From positions 248,001 through 312,000 of the forward strand of contig CAWCZY010000008.1 in the NCBI GenBank assembly GCA_963800215.1: a stretch of 64,000 nt of DNA, given 5' to 3'. The notes beneath the pieces are model-generated. The model had not been told where the DNA came from and did no database searches. It saw nothing but the letters and a program-made list of their open reading frames with translations. The position numbers were made by a program, and so were the translations under genes. Of the stretch, positions 52,715 to 61,597 are shown piece by piece; the stretch's first letter is position 1; every line of letters starts with the position of its first letter. Origin of the DNA: JAJPKK01 sp963800215 (GTDB lineage Bacteria; Pseudomonadota; Alphaproteobacteria; Rhizobiales; Xanthobacteraceae).

Positions 52715-53398
52715 CTACTTGTAGAAATCGATCCTCGCCTCGCGGAACCAGACGAAATTCGTCGGCGCGACCGAGATCGGCCCGTTGATGCCGAACACCG
52801 CGACCTGGAATTTGTCCCCGGCCTTGACCGCATCGGCGAGCACGACGCGATTGGGCATGTTGAGGCCCTGGATCGTGGCCGGGCTCGGATAGCCGCTGCG
52901 GCGCGGCATCTGCCCGTTGACCCAGACTTCCGCATAATCGTCCACATAGGCGGTGAACACCGCCTTGGCGCCCGCCGTCTCGAAGTCGCCGATCTTTGCC
53001 GGGATGGTCAGGTTCGCGCGGTACCAGATGAACGACACCTTGCCGGCGCCGCGGCGCGCGGCGAGCCCCTTGGCGTCGGTCACCGGCCAGGCGGAATCGT
53101 CATAGCCCGCTTCGCCGGCATGGGGACTGATGTCGTAGCCGGTCTTGTAGGCCGGCATGGTGTCCTTGATCGGCGCACTTTCGACGATCTTGGCTTCCAT
53201 GGTCTTCCACTGCGCGCCGAACGCCGCCGATCCTTCCGCGGTCATGAGATCGACCGTGTAGGCGGGCACGAGAGACGGCGCGATCTGCGGCGCGGGCGGC
53301 GGCTGGGCCGGCGCCTGTGCGAGCGCCGATGTCGCGGTCATCGCGGGAAACGCAAGCACCGCGCATGCGGCCAGCCAATGAAGATCCTTCGTGCGCAT
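52715..53398 (-). CDS. Secreted galactose-binding-like (jelly-roll) protein, 227 aa
   Basis: ATG 53398 follows GGGAGG. A signal peptide (MRTKDLHWLAACAVLAFPAM, then TATSALA) precedes a Pro/Ala linker and a beta-jelly-roll of the type found at the N-terminus of glycosidases: VSFIWYRANLTIPAKIGDFE, AKAVFTAYVDDYAEVWVNGQ, KFQVAVFGINGPISVAPTNF. VDDYAEVWVNG is characteristic. No catalytic domain follows. It probably binds a sugar or scaffolds another secreted protein. A lactate-dehydrogenase-like gene lies 96 bases upstream on the same strand. Confidence 0.75.
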   Translation of the reverse strand: MRTKDLHWLAACAVLAFPAMTATSALAQAPAQPPPAPQIAPSLVPAYTVDLMTAEGSAAFGAQWKTMEAKIVESAPIKDTMPAYKTGYDISPHAGEAGYDDSAWPVTDAKGLAARRGAGKVSFIWYRANLTIPAKIGDFETAGAKAVFTAYVDDYAEVWVNGQMPRRSGYPSPATIQGLNMPNRVVLADAVKAGDKFQVAVFGINGPISVAPTNFVWFREARIDFYK

Positions 53399-53494
53399 CG
53401 ATCCCTCCCTGTTGTTGTTTGCCGCCTGTCGAACGGCGGCGGAGCGGACTCTCGCACAAGGTCCCGGCACGGGCAACTGATGCGGACACGTCCG

Positions 53495-54436
53495 CTAGCT
53501 CACCGCGATGAACTTGCGCACCGCGTTTTTCAGCGTCTCGGCGCTTCGCTCCAGTCCTTTCAATTCATCGTCCGACATGTCCGGCCACAGCACCTCGATC
53601 ACGCCTTGGCGGCCGACGACGCTCGGCAGGGACAGCGTGACGCCGTAGCGCGGGTTGTGCGAGCCGACCGGAAACACCGCGCGTTCGTCGCGCAGCACCA
53701 CTTCGGCGACGCGCCCCGCGACCATGCCGATACCGTATTGGCTGGCGCCGATTCCCTCGATGATGGTGATGTTGGCGTAACGGACATCCTGCTCGACCGC
53801 ACGGCGGAACTCTTCCAGCGCGATGTCGTGCTTTTTCAAGAGATCGGTGATCGGCATGCCGCCGATCCGCGCCGAGGACCACAGAAACACGCTCGAGGTG
53901 CCGTGCTCGCCGACCACGTTCGCCTCGACGCAGGCCGGGCTCACTCCGAGCCGCTCGGCGAGATGCACGCGAAAGCGCAGGCTGTCGAGATAGGTGCTGG
54001 TGCTCATCACGCGGTCATGGCCGGCGAGGTGGCGCGCGACCTCCACCAGCGGCTCCGGCGGATTGGTGGCGATCAGGATCACCGCGTCGGGCGCCACCTC
54101 GACCAGCCGCGGCACGATGTCCTCGAACACCCCGACATTGGTGTCGAGCAGGCGAAGCCGGCCGGCCGGATCGTTGCGGTCGGTGGCGCCGCCCGCCTTC
54201 TCGTTGATCCCCGCGGTGATGATCACGAGGCCGGCGCCGGCGAGGTCGTCGTAGTCGCCATCGGCGATGGTCACGATCGGCGACAGCGGCACGCCGTAAT
54301 GCATGTCGGTCGCAACCGCCTTGGCCCGGGCGCGGTCCTTGTCGATCAGGACGACCTCGCGGGTGCGGGCACGTAGCGCGACCGCCATGGCCGTTGCCGC
54401 GCCGACTGCACCCACTCCGATGATGCCGAGCTTCAT
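53495..54436 (-). CDS. Lactate/malate dehydrogenase family protein, 313 aa
   Basis: ATG 54436 follows AGGAG. The NAD fold starts MKLGIIGVGAVGAATAMAVA. Catalytic features are the histidine in NVVGEHGTSSVFLW and the arginine region GATDRNDPAGRLRLLDTNVG. LVIITAGINEKAG and ILIATNPPEPL match the family, although NPP-E replaces the usual NP-V. The specificity loop does not clearly match LDH (QxxG) or MDH (Rxx), so the 2-hydroxy acid is uncertain. It would interconvert the acid and its keto acid with NAD in the cytoplasm. The gene stands alone. Confidence 0.85.
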   Translation of the reverse strand: MKLGIIGVGAVGAATAMAVALRARTREVVLIDKDRARAKAVATDMHYGVPLSPIVTIADGDYDDLAGAGLVIITAGINEKAGGATDRNDPAGRLRLLDTNVGVFEDIVPRLVEVAPDAVILIATNPPEPLVEVARHLAGHDRVMSTSTYLDSLRFRVHLAERLGVSPACVEANVVGEHGTSSVFLWSSARIGGMPITDLLKKHDIALEEFRRAVEQDVRYANITIIEGIGASQYGIGMVAGRVAEVVLRDERAVFPVGSHNPRYGVTLSLPSVVGRQGVIEVLWPDMSDDELKGLERSAETLKNAVRKFIAVS

Positions 54437-54512
54437 GACGTGCTCCTGTTGCCGCATGCGCCGTTCCCAATTCCACGAATACGACATCCGTCGCCGAGAC
54501 AGCGCGCGCGCC

Positions 54513-54863
54513 CTACCGCTTCTGCGAGCGATAAATCAAGACGGCAGAGGCGATCGAACGTATTTCGCCATCTTTGTATATCCTGCGAGCCTCATCCTGA
54601 TCTTTCGGTGTAGTGGCCCGGCTGACGACGATTTGAGTGAGCTTCTGATACAAGACTGCGCAGGTTGGCTGGACCTTTTGGGCGATGCCGACAGGATCGG
54701 ATTTGCCATCATCCAGGCGGCCGACAGAACCCAAAACGCAATCATTGTATGCTGCCTCTGCGGCCTCTTTGTCAGCGACGCTCGGAGGATCATAATAATC
54801 TGTCAACGAGCAAGCAGCGACGATGAGCCCGGCGGCGGCGAGTGTGATTGCTGTCTGGTTCAT
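54513..54863 (-). CDS. Probable lipoprotein, 116 aa
   Basis: ATG 54863. The leader (MNQTAITLAAAGLIVAACSL) ends in a lipobox-like VAAC, so the cysteine at residue 18 could be lipidated and anchor the protein in the envelope. The mature part is charged and helical (DPPSVADKEAAEAAYNDCVL, then ATTPKDQDEARRIYKDGEIR) with two further cysteines. No family recognised. The ribosome site is weak. Confidence 0.6.
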   Translation of the reverse strand: MNQTAITLAAAGLIVAACSLTDYYDPPSVADKEAAEAAYNDCVLGSVGRLDDGKSDPVGIAQKVQPTCAVLYQKLTQIVVSRATTPKDQDEARRIYKDGEIRSIASAVLIYRSQKR

Positions 54864-55179
54864 CGACTTCGCTGATCAAGTTTTCGGTTCATCGAGCCTA
54901 TCGATCGGCTTCCTGGCCAGGTCGCTTTTCTGCGGTTCCATCGTCCATCTTGCAGGTTCTGACTCCCTGGCTGCAACAGGATTTCGCGGGGCGCGGCGAA
55001 TGCGCCAAATGAGAGAAATGAACCAGCGGAGCCCAAGGCGCGCCAGCGGTCGCGCATCCGACTCGGACATGCCCCCCGGACAGCTGCGGCACGCCGGTCG
55101 ACGAGGCCGAAGCTGCGACAGCAAAACCGGTCGGATTCTCAGACGAGGGCCTTGTGAGGCCGAGATTGGAAAGCCGCCC
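54864..55179. other. Intergenic, about 315 bases, no gene supported
   Basis: Several frames cross this region on both strands, all arginine/serine-rich without a ribosome site. It may hold the promoter of the lipoprotein gene (minus strand). Confidence 0.4.
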
Positions 55180-55533
55180 CTATTCGTGAAGCAGCGTTCG
55201 CCAGTTTGAAGGCACCGCTTCGGCCGGTCCGGGCACCGGTTGATCCAACGGATGCGAGTGAGGGGCGTGAAGCTTCGGGCCGGCGAAGAACTCTCCAGTA
55301 CGATAGTCGTAAAACCATCGCTCGCCCGGCTCGAAGCTCATGATTATCGGGTGACCCGTAGCCGCGTTATGTTTCGATGCATGCTGATTTGGTGAACTAT
55401 CGCAGCAGCCGATGTGCCCGCATTCGGCGCATCTGCGAAGATGAAACCACCATCGGCCCGAAGCCAAGCATTCGACGCAACCCGTTCCGCTTGGCTCGAC
55501 TGCCGGGTTGATACCGTCCCTCTCAGACGTCAT
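55180..55533 (-). CDS. UBP-type zinc-finger protein, 117 aa
   Basis: ATG 55533 follows AGGAG. The zf-UBP fold is clear: GTGCVECLASGRWWFHLRRC, AECGHIGCCDSSPNQHASKH, ATGHPIIMSFEPGERWFYDY. It has the cysteine/histidine pattern of ubiquitin-hydrolase zinc fingers, which bind free C-terminal glycines. In bacteria such stand-alone domains are common and unexplained. They sit in the cytosol. The C-terminal 25 residues are Pro/Ser-rich. The gene has no obvious partner; the next gene upstream on the strand is a VOC protein. Confidence 0.88.
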   Translation of the reverse strand: MTSERDGINPAVEPSGTGCVECLASGRWWFHLRRCAECGHIGCCDSSPNQHASKHNAATGHPIIMSFEPGERWFYDYRTGEFFAGPKLHAPHSHPLDQPVPGPAEAVPSNWRTLLHE

Positions 55534-55612
55534 AGGCTCCTATCCGTCCTCCGGAAACATCACGTCGCCGCAGTGTACGCGGCTACACCGATGCTTTCAC
55601 GCGTCCTGCTGC

Positions 55613-56068
55613 TTAGCCGTAAGCGACGCCCGGGTTGCTTTGCCCAACTTCTATAATATAGCCATCAGGATCGCGAATGTAGCAGCGCGTCTCGCCGTAC
55701 TTGGGCTTCGGCTCCGTGATGAACTCGGCTCCTCGGCTTCGCCAAAGTTTATAACACGCTTGAATATCTGCAACGCGGATATTCATAAAGCTGCTGACGG
55801 AATCGGGATCGGCGGGGACGCTGAGCGTTACCGTAGGTTTGTCGGGTGTCGGACCACCCCCGGGGTTGACAAGCAGCCACGTGTTCGCGATCTGGATGTA
55901 CCCTGGCGCGCCGCTGCTGTCGCCTCTGCTCAGAACGCGACCTCCGAAGACCGTTTCGTAAAATCTAAGCGATCGCTCGACGTCGGCGACGGTGAGAAAA
56001 TGTGCGACGGTAAACCCCTCCTGGGGCGGCATCTGATAGGTTTTCTGCTCGACTTGTACCTGGCTCAT
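55613..56068 (-). CDS. VOC family (glyoxalase/dioxygenase fold) protein, 151 aa
   Basis: ATG 56068 is chosen because GGAG lies six bases upstream; an ATG 21 bases further up is possible. The VOC fold reads GFTVAHFLTVADVERSLRFY, ETVFGGRVLSRGD, INIRVADIQACYKLWRSRGA (after FM) and TRCYIRDPDGYIIEVGQS. The metal ligands His (AHFLTV) and Glu (IEVGQ) are present. Such proteins carry out many reactions on small substrates or bind antibiotics; the neighbours do not reveal which. Confidence 0.85.
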   Translation of the reverse strand: MSQVQVEQKTYQMPPQEGFTVAHFLTVADVERSLRFYETVFGGRVLSRGDSSGAPGYIQIANTWLLVNPGGGPTPDKPTVTLSVPADPDSVSSFMNIRVADIQACYKLWRSRGAEFITEPKPKYGETRCYIRDPDGYIIEVGQSNPGVAYG

Positions 56069-56215
56069 GGGCGACTCCAATTCGGACATGGCTTGATCGG
56101 CTCCCACAATGCGATTGTAGGCGGTTTTTCAGGGGCCGGTAAGGGCCGCCTTTCGACTTGTCGTTACAGCTGCCCCAACATTGCAACGCCGCACGTGGAA
56201 CAAGGTCCCAATCGG

Positions 56216-57109
56216 TCAGACGGAATATTTGGCCAAGAATGCGAGAACAAGACTCGCGATGTCGTCGTTCTTCTCGTCCAGGGCGAAATGGCCGGCATCG
56301 AGCAGGTGGATTTCGCAGTCCGGCAGATCGCGTTTGAACGCCTCCGCACCGGGTACGATGAACGAGGGATCGTTCCGCCCCCAGACCACCAAAACCGGCG
56401 GCGCGCGCTCGCGCAACGACGCTTGCCACGCCGGGTAAGAAGCGACGTTTGTCCGGTAGTCGTAAAGCAGATCGGCCTGGATCTCGCGTTGGCCGGGTCG
56501 CGACAAGTGGGCGTACTCGTCGGTCCAGGTGTCCGGGTTATAGCGTTCGGGATGCGAGGTGCCGAGGGTGTGACGCTGTTCGGTCGCTGTGAGTGACACG
56601 AACGCATCGAACACTTCAGGATGCGCTTTCGGATCGGCCCAATATTGCGCAATGCCGGTCCACTTGGCGCCAAGGCCTTCCTTATAAGCATTGGCATTCT
56701 GGATGATAAGCGCTTGCAGCCGCTCGGGATGCGCCGAGATGAGGCGAAAGCCGACCGGCCCGCCATAGTCATGAAGGTAGAAGGTGTATTTGTTGATCTC
56801 GAGTTGCTCGAGAAAATCGTCGATCGTCTTGGCCAAATTATCGAAGGTGTACGCATACGACGATGGTAGCGGGGCGTCACTCTGACCAAATCCTGGAAAA
56901 TCCGGTGCTATCAAATGATAGCGTGTTGCGAGCAAGGGGATGAACGTATCGAATTCGCGCGAGGACGAGGGGAACCCGTGCAGGAGCACGATCGTCGGCG
57001 CGTCCTTCGGGCCAGCTTCGCGATAGAAAACTCCCACACCACCAACCGTCACGCGGTGATAAGTCGTTGTCGCGGACGTCGAGTAAAGCACCGTCGTCTT
57101 CGCCTCCAT
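56216..57109 (-). CDS. Alpha/beta hydrolase, Asp-nucleophile (epoxide hydrolase/dehalogenase-like), 297 aa
   Basis: ATG 57109. The fold reads TIVLLHGFPSSSREFDTFIP (oxyanion loop), PDFPGFGQSDAP, then the nucleophile elbow FYLHDYGGPVGFRLISAHPE. Here Asp replaces Ser as in haloalkane dehalogenases and epoxide hydrolases. VLVVWGRNDPSFIVPGAEAF holds the acid, and IHLLDAGHFALDEKNDD the histidine. It probably opens epoxides or removes halides in the cytoplasm. No signal peptide. An upstream start at 57190 would add an unconserved arginine-rich piece. Confidence 0.87.
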   Translation of the reverse strand: MEAKTTVLYSTSATTTYHRVTVGGVGVFYREAGPKDAPTIVLLHGFPSSSREFDTFIPLLATRYHLIAPDFPGFGQSDAPLPSSYAYTFDNLAKTIDDFLEQLEINKYTFYLHDYGGPVGFRLISAHPERLQALIIQNANAYKEGLGAKWTGIAQYWADPKAHPEVFDAFVSLTATEQRHTLGTSHPERYNPDTWTDEYAHLSRPGQREIQADLLYDYRTNVASYPAWQASLRERAPPVLVVWGRNDPSFIVPGAEAFKRDLPDCEIHLLDAGHFALDEKNDDIASLVLAFLAKYSV

Positions 57110-57244
57110 CCGCTTGGCTCCGCCGCTTGAAGTTCGGCCGGTGCCGCAGGCGAGGCGCGCATCGAACGCGCCGCTCCAGCGGCAAGCCACGGCCGCACCC
57201 GTGGAAAATCAGCAGTCGCTCGACGAATATTCGATCTGCAACAC

Positions 57245-57949
57245 TCAGGCGGTGGCAGCCGGTCTGGCCTTTTGCTTTACCGCCGCCATCAGCGTCTTCG
57301 CGGCCGGGCCGGAGGAAGCCGGATTCTGTCCTGTGATCAGCAAGCCGTCGCTGACCACGTGAACCCCCCAGTCGGCTACCTTCGAGAAGACGGCGCCCAG
57401 TTTCAACATCTCGTCTTCGACAAGGAAGGGCACAACTTCAGTGAGACCCATCTCTTCCTCCTCGCCGTTGGTGAAGCCGGTAACTTCCTTGCCTTGAACC
57501 AGGAACTTGCCGTCCATCCTCTTGACGTGATGCAGCGCCCCTGTGGAATGGCACACGATGCCGATTGGCTTGCCGGCAGCAATGAAGGACTCGATCAGTT
57601 TGATGGAATACTCGTCTTCGGCGAGATCCCACATCGGGCCGTGGCCACCCGGGTAGAAAACCGTGTCGAAGTCTTCTTGCTTGACGCTGTCGAGGCGAAC
57701 GGTCTTATCGAGCTGAGCTTCCGCGGCTGCGTCCTTCTCGAACCGGATCGTGAGCTCGGTACGGGATTTGGGTTCGTCACTCTTGGGATCGAGCGGCGGC
57801 CGGCCGCCTTTGGGGGATGCGAGGGTGATCTCGACGCCGGCGTCCTTGAAAACGTAGTAGGGGGCTGCGAGCTCTTCGAGCCAGAATCCTGTCTTTCGCC
57901 CGGTGTTGCCCAGTTGGTCGTGGGATGTGATAACCATCAGCACTTTCAT
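57245..57949 (-). CDS. DJ-1/PfpI (type 1 glutamine amidotransferase-like) protein, 234 aa
   Basis: ATG 57949 follows AGGAG. The start MKVLMVITSHDQLGNTGRKT and GFWLEELAAPYYVFKDAGVE fit Hsp31/PfpI-type proteins. The nucleophile is in KPIGIVCHSTGALHHVKRMD, with the Glu partner in the TGFWLEE region. FYPGGHGPMWDLAEDEYS is the usual GGHG loop. Such enzymes act as glyoxalases, deglycases or chaperones in the cytosol. The gene stands between an alpha/beta hydrolase and an intergenic region and is co-oriented with the hydrolase. Confidence 0.88.
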   Translation of the reverse strand: MKVLMVITSHDQLGNTGRKTGFWLEELAAPYYVFKDAGVEITLASPKGGRPPLDPKSDEPKSRTELTIRFEKDAAAEAQLDKTVRLDSVKQEDFDTVFYPGGHGPMWDLAEDEYSIKLIESFIAAGKPIGIVCHSTGALHHVKRMDGKFLVQGKEVTGFTNGEEEEMGLTEVVPFLVEDEMLKLGAVFSKVADWGVHVVSDGLLITGQNPASSGPAAKTLMAAVKQKARPAATA

Positions 57950-58268
57950 GAGTTTCTCCTTTGTCATCTCCATGCTGAAAATACGGCGAGGACGGCGGCT
58001 AGACCGTGCGCTCTACCTCGTCCGGACCATAGACCGGATTTCAGAGTTGGATTTTTTTGCCTACCGACGGCAGCCGCCGCCAATTGACAGGCAACGGCAA
58101 GTCCGGTGCGTCGCCGCTTTTTTTGGCACCCGAGTCAAGCAAGCCGGTTGACCGCTGATGGGAAGGCTACGCTTCGTTGGGGGGGCTGTCGATCAACTCG
58201 TCGATCACATGTCCGGCACCGGACATGCGTGACGTGACGTTACATCGTCGGCCCCGATAGCCCGCAAC
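57950..58268. other. Intergenic, about 320 bases
   Basis: Contains a palindrome at 58208-58227 and otherwise short, uninformative frames. It should contain the DJ-1/PfpI promoter near 57960-58050. Confidence 0.4.
58208..58227. promoter_or_regulatory. 20-base palindrome after doxX
   Basis: CATGTCCGG and CCGGACATG flank a two-base centre. It lies about 40 bases past the DoxX stop and could be a terminator stem or an operator for the DJ-1/PfpI gene. No T-tract. Confidence 0.35.
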
Positions 58269-58688
58269 TTATGGTGTGGCGATGCCGTAAAATGCATCGA
58301 TCGAATATTTTCCCGCGCCAGTAATGTACAACAGCAAGAAGCCTCCCATAATGCTGAGGTTCTTGTAAAAGCCGTCCATGCTATCAACTCGATCCGCAGC
58401 TTTCACCGTCCAATAGTGATGCCCAATGAGCGCAGTTCCCATCGTGTATAGAGCCATGAGCAAAGCCGCGGGACGCGTGAACGCGCCAACAGCGACCGCG
58501 AACGCAACCGGAAGCTCCATGACGGTCGATACGGCCGTAGCCAGTACCGGCATATGAAGGCCCTCATCCACCATTTGATTAACCGTGCCCGAAAGGTCCG
58601 TCAGCTTTCTCCAGCCGAAAATCAGGAATAGTGTCGCGAGAAGAATACGCGCGGCAAGAATGATCTCATCGTTGATACCGTTTATCAT
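58269..58688 (-). CDS. DoxX family membrane protein, 139 aa
   Basis: ATG 58688 with GAGGGT upstream. Four helices are visible: ILLATLFLIFGWRKLTDL, MPVLATAVSTVMELPVAFAV, TRPAALLMALYTMGTALIGH and NLSIMGGFLLLYITGAGKYS. LFLIFGWRKL and the early helix order are DoxX-like. Such proteins sit in the inner membrane, linked to quinone, thiosulfate or redox stress functions. A broken second DoxX copy lies 0.2 kb upstream on the same strand. Confidence 0.85.
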   Translation of the reverse strand: MINGINDEIILAARILLATLFLIFGWRKLTDLSGTVNQMVDEGLHMPVLATAVSTVMELPVAFAVAVGAFTRPAALLMALYTMGTALIGHHYWTVKAADRVDSMDGFYKNLSIMGGFLLLYITGAGKYSIDAFYGIATP

Positions 58689-58869
58689 AACGCTACCCTC
58701 GCTGCCGACTTTCTGCTTTATTCAGATCGATCACAAGAAATCTCGAGGAATAGAGCGATCCCAATCGCGACGACACACTTCGTACGCGAAGGCCCGCAAA
58801 CTTCCCTGCAGCGGGAAGGCGCTGCCGGTGGATGTCAGGCATATGCGTCACGACCCGGATTTGCCATTC

Positions 58870-59078
58870 GCCCCGCAAGCCCACTGCATGAACGCCGAGC
58901 GCCTTGAGGTCATCGGCGACTGAACTGTGCGTTCTGCGTTGAACAGCTTGTGATATCCTGACAGCATAAAGAATGCCCCAACCGCGATCCGGTTTAAGGT
59001 GATCGTAAGGTCGGCCCACCCGATACCAACGAACAGTAGATCCTCATGTCGTGTGGTTGGGAAGCCACGATATCCCAT
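58870..59078 (-). pseudogene. Broken DoxX gene copy
   Basis: LNRIAVGAFFMLSGYHKLFNAE is the first helix and turn of a DoxX protein. The frame then shifts, and DDLKALGVHAVG in another frame resembles the next segment. After that nothing of the family remains. A frame on to 58693 encodes unrelated sequence. Confidence 0.5.
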
Positions 59079-59374
59079 TCCTCCAAGCAGTCCTTTTCAG
59101 CTGACCAATAGTAGCAGAAGCGGCCAATGCCGAGGCAAGAAGTCAACACCCATTATGGACGAATTGGGTTAGGGGAGGGATCCCGGTCCCCGGCAGTGGC
59201 GGCGAGCGGATGTTCACGGCAAGTTTGGCGATGTCCGCTCGGGGTCAGAGGAGTAGGCCGCCCGGCGCGTTTCCGAGCCGCACCCGCTGGTTGCCCCTTC
59301 CCTTGTCGCCTGTGTCTTCCCCTGCATCCTCAGCGGGAATAGAGTGCCGATAAAACCGGCTGGGAGGATGACCG
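59079..59374. other. Intergenic, about 295 bases, divergent region
   Basis: No reading frame can be supported. The plus-strand end holds GGGAGG, the ribosome site of the Bug gene at 59375. Confidence 0.45.
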
Positions 59375-60445
59375 ATGCGGCGGCGGGAGTTCATCGCGGG
59401 ACTCGGAAGCGCGGCGGCGTGGCAGTTGGCGGCGCACGCGCAGCCGGCGGCGGTCGGAACCCATTCAGCGACTGGGAGCGAGACGGGGGCCGTTTCAAAC
59501 GACACGGAAGAAACCCATACATTTCAACAGTTACCGAAGACGAACTATCCGGAGCAGCCGGTCAGGATCCTGGTCGGATTTCCGCCCGGCGTCGCGCCGG
59601 ATGTGACTGCGCGCCTCCTGGCCGACAAATTCACCGAGGCCTGGGGCAAGGCGGTCGTGGTAGAGAACGTCACCGGCGCCGGCAGCAACATCGCCACCGA
59701 CCGCGCCGCCAAGGCGCCGGCGGATGGTTACACGCTGCTGATGGGCGGAAACTCGGCGCTGATCATGAGCCCGAGCCTGTACGACAAGCTGCCCTACGAT
59801 CCCGTCAAGGATTTCGCGCCGATCTCCCAGGTCTTCGTCGCGGCGAACCTACTGGTCGTCCATCCCGACGTCCCCGCCAAGACCTTGGCCGAGCTCGTCG
59901 CGCTCGCCCGCGCCCAGCCCGGCAAGCTCACCTACGGACATGCCGGCGTTGGCACCTCCCAGCATCTCGGCGGCGAATTGCTCAAATACGTGGCCCATGT
60001 CGATATCCAGCCCATCGCCTATCGCGGCACCACCGCCGTGCTGCCCGATCTGCTCGCCAGCCGGCTCACCATGTCGTTCGCCAACATCTCCAACGCATTG
60101 CCGCTGGTGCGCGAGGGCAAGTTGCGCGCCTTCGCGGTAAGCTCGCGCCAGCGTTCGGCCGCGGCGCCCGACCTGCCGACCATGGCGGAGTCCGGCTATC
60201 CCGGCTTCGAGGCGGTGCCGTGGTTCGGCCTGCTGGCGCCGGCCGGCACACCGCCCGCCATCATCGACAAGGTCCACCGCGAGACCGTGCGCGTGCTGGC
60301 GCTGCCCGAGGTGCGCCGGAACCTCGAGGTCCTCGGGCTCGACGCGATCGGCAATTCGCCGGCTCAATTCGCCGCCGTCATCAAGGCGGAAATTCCGCAA
60401 TGGGCGGCGGTGATCAAGGGCGCCGGCATCAAGCCCGGCGAATAG
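59375..60445 (+). CDS. Bug family tricarboxylate-type solute-binding protein, chimeric leader, 356 aa
   Basis: ATG 59375 follows GGGAGG at seven bases. The Bug fold is clear: YPEQPVRILVGFPPGVAPDV, VVENVTGAGSNIATDRAAKA, GGNSALIMSPSLYDKLPYDP, GVGTSQHLGGELLKYVAHVD and AYRGTTAVLPDLLASRLTMS. It binds a small organic acid in the periplasm for a TctAB or orphan pathway; no tctA or tctB is nearby. The leader MRRREFIAGLGSAAAWQLAA HAQP is of the kind found on PF04392 ABC-binding proteins, followed by a 30-residue linker (THSATGSETGAVSNDTEETH). Confidence 0.85.
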   Translation: MRRREFIAGLGSAAAWQLAAHAQPAAVGTHSATGSETGAVSNDTEETHTFQQLPKTNYPEQPVRILVGFPPGVAPDVTARLLADKFTEAWGKAVVVENVTGAGSNIATDRAAKAPADGYTLLMGGNSALIMSPSLYDKLPYDPVKDFAPISQVFVAANLLVVHPDVPAKTLAELVALARAQPGKLTYGHAGVGTSQHLGGELLKYVAHVDIQPIAYRGTTAVLPDLLASRLTMSFANISNALPLVREGKLRAFAVSSRQRSAAAPDLPTMAESGYPGFEAVPWFGLLAPAGTPPAIIDKVHRETVRVLALPEVRRNLEVLGLDAIGNSPAQFAAVIKAEIPQWAAVIKGAGIKPGE

Positions 60446-60499
60446 GCCGCGGTATGGAATTTCCTTGATACCGATCAGTCCGATCTAATGTGTTGAAAG

Positions 60500-61483
60500 T
60501 CACTGTTGCGCGGCCTCGATATTGTTGGTGCGGATCATTTCGCCCCAGCGCGCGATCTCCTCCCGCAGAAATCGGTCTGCTGCGGCCCTCGTTTGCTCTT
60601 CCGCCGGGAATACGCGAAAGTCGGTCAGTTCGAAGCTCTCGATCACCTTTGGATCGGCAAGCGCGAGCCGCAGCGCGGCATTGAGCTTATCCAGTATCGG
60701 CTTCGGCGTCCCCGCCGGTGCGAACATGCCCTGCCAGAATCGCATGTCCAGGGTCGCAAACCCGAGTTGCACCAGGCTCGGCACATCGGGGAACCTGTCG
60801 AGCTTCTCCTTAGAAGCGATGCCATAGCCCTTCGTCGTGCCGGCCTTCACGTATTCGGCCACCCCGGCGGGCGGCGTGCAGTAGAGGTCCACGTGACCGG
60901 CAATGATATCGGAGACCGCCGGCCCGGCGCCGCGATACGGGATCATGTCGACCTCGGCCCCGACCGACTGGGCGAACAGTGCGGCGCACAGATGCGCCGC
61001 GGAGCCCGGGCCCACATGAGCAAATTTTGCCCGATGTCCCTTCATCCACGCGGTGAGGTCTGTGATCGAACTTGCCGCCAGCGAACTGCGGCCGACGATC
61101 ATCATCGGGCTGTAGTCGATGAGGCCGACACTGGCCAAGTCCTTCTCCGCGTCGAAAGACAGCCTGGGAAACAGCGCGACGTTGGCGGCAAGGGCGAGCT
61201 GATGGACGAGGAGCGTGTATCCGTCAGGCGCGGCGCGAACAACGCGGCCGGTCGCGATCGTGCTGCCGCCGCCGCTGACATTCTCGATGATGACATGCTG
61301 GCCCAGCGTGCGTGCCATGTGCTCCCCGACGACGCGCGCCGCCACATCGGTCGAGCCGCCCGGCGGATAGGGCACGATGATGGTGATATTTCTGATCGGA
61401 AAATTCTGCGCCTGCACCGCGCCAACCCATAGCGCGAGAACGACAGCCGCTGCGAATCCGATACTCGCCGTCGCTTTGTTCAT
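60500..61483 (-). CDS. Bug family solute-binding protein, 327 aa
   Basis: ATG 61483 with AGGGG upstream. A signal peptide (MNKATASIGFAAAVVLALWV, then GAVQAQ) precedes the Bug fold: RNITIIVPYPPGGSTDVAAR, VIIENVSGGGSTIATGRVVR, GYTLLVHQLALAANVALFPR, and HVGPGSAAHLCAALFAQSVG with MIPYRGAGPAVSDII. It is a periplasmic receptor for a carboxylic acid. It is divergent from a LysR regulator 114 bases away, which probably controls it. It converges on the other Bug gene. Confidence 0.88.
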   Translation of the reverse strand: MNKATASIGFAAAVVLALWVGAVQAQNFPIRNITIIVPYPPGGSTDVAARVVGEHMARTLGQHVIIENVSGGGSTIATGRVVRAAPDGYTLLVHQLALAANVALFPRLSFDAEKDLASVGLIDYSPMMIVGRSSLAASSITDLTAWMKGHRAKFAHVGPGSAAHLCAALFAQSVGAEVDMIPYRGAGPAVSDIIAGHVDLYCTPPAGVAEYVKAGTTKGYGIASKEKLDRFPDVPSLVQLGFATLDMRFWQGMFAPAGTPKPILDKLNAALRLALADPKVIESFELTDFRVFPAEEQTRAAADRFLREEIARWGEMIRTNNIEAAQQ

Positions 61484-61555
61484 GACATGCCCCTGTCGCC
61501 GCGACGGACTTGCATCCGCAACAGTATCGACAGTCACCCAGCACGAGACAAAATA

Positions 61556-61569
61556 AAATATGTATATTT
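61556..61569. promoter_or_regulatory. AT-rich dyad between divergent bug and lysR genes
   Basis: AAATAT-GT-ATATTT is a perfect dyad in an AT-rich stretch (61548-61592), 28 bases upstream of the LysR ATG and 72 from the Bug ATG. The position fits LysR autoregulation and activation of the divergent gene. Confidence 0.5.
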
Positions 61570-61597
61570 GTTTTTTCAGAAGATATAATTTGTTTCG

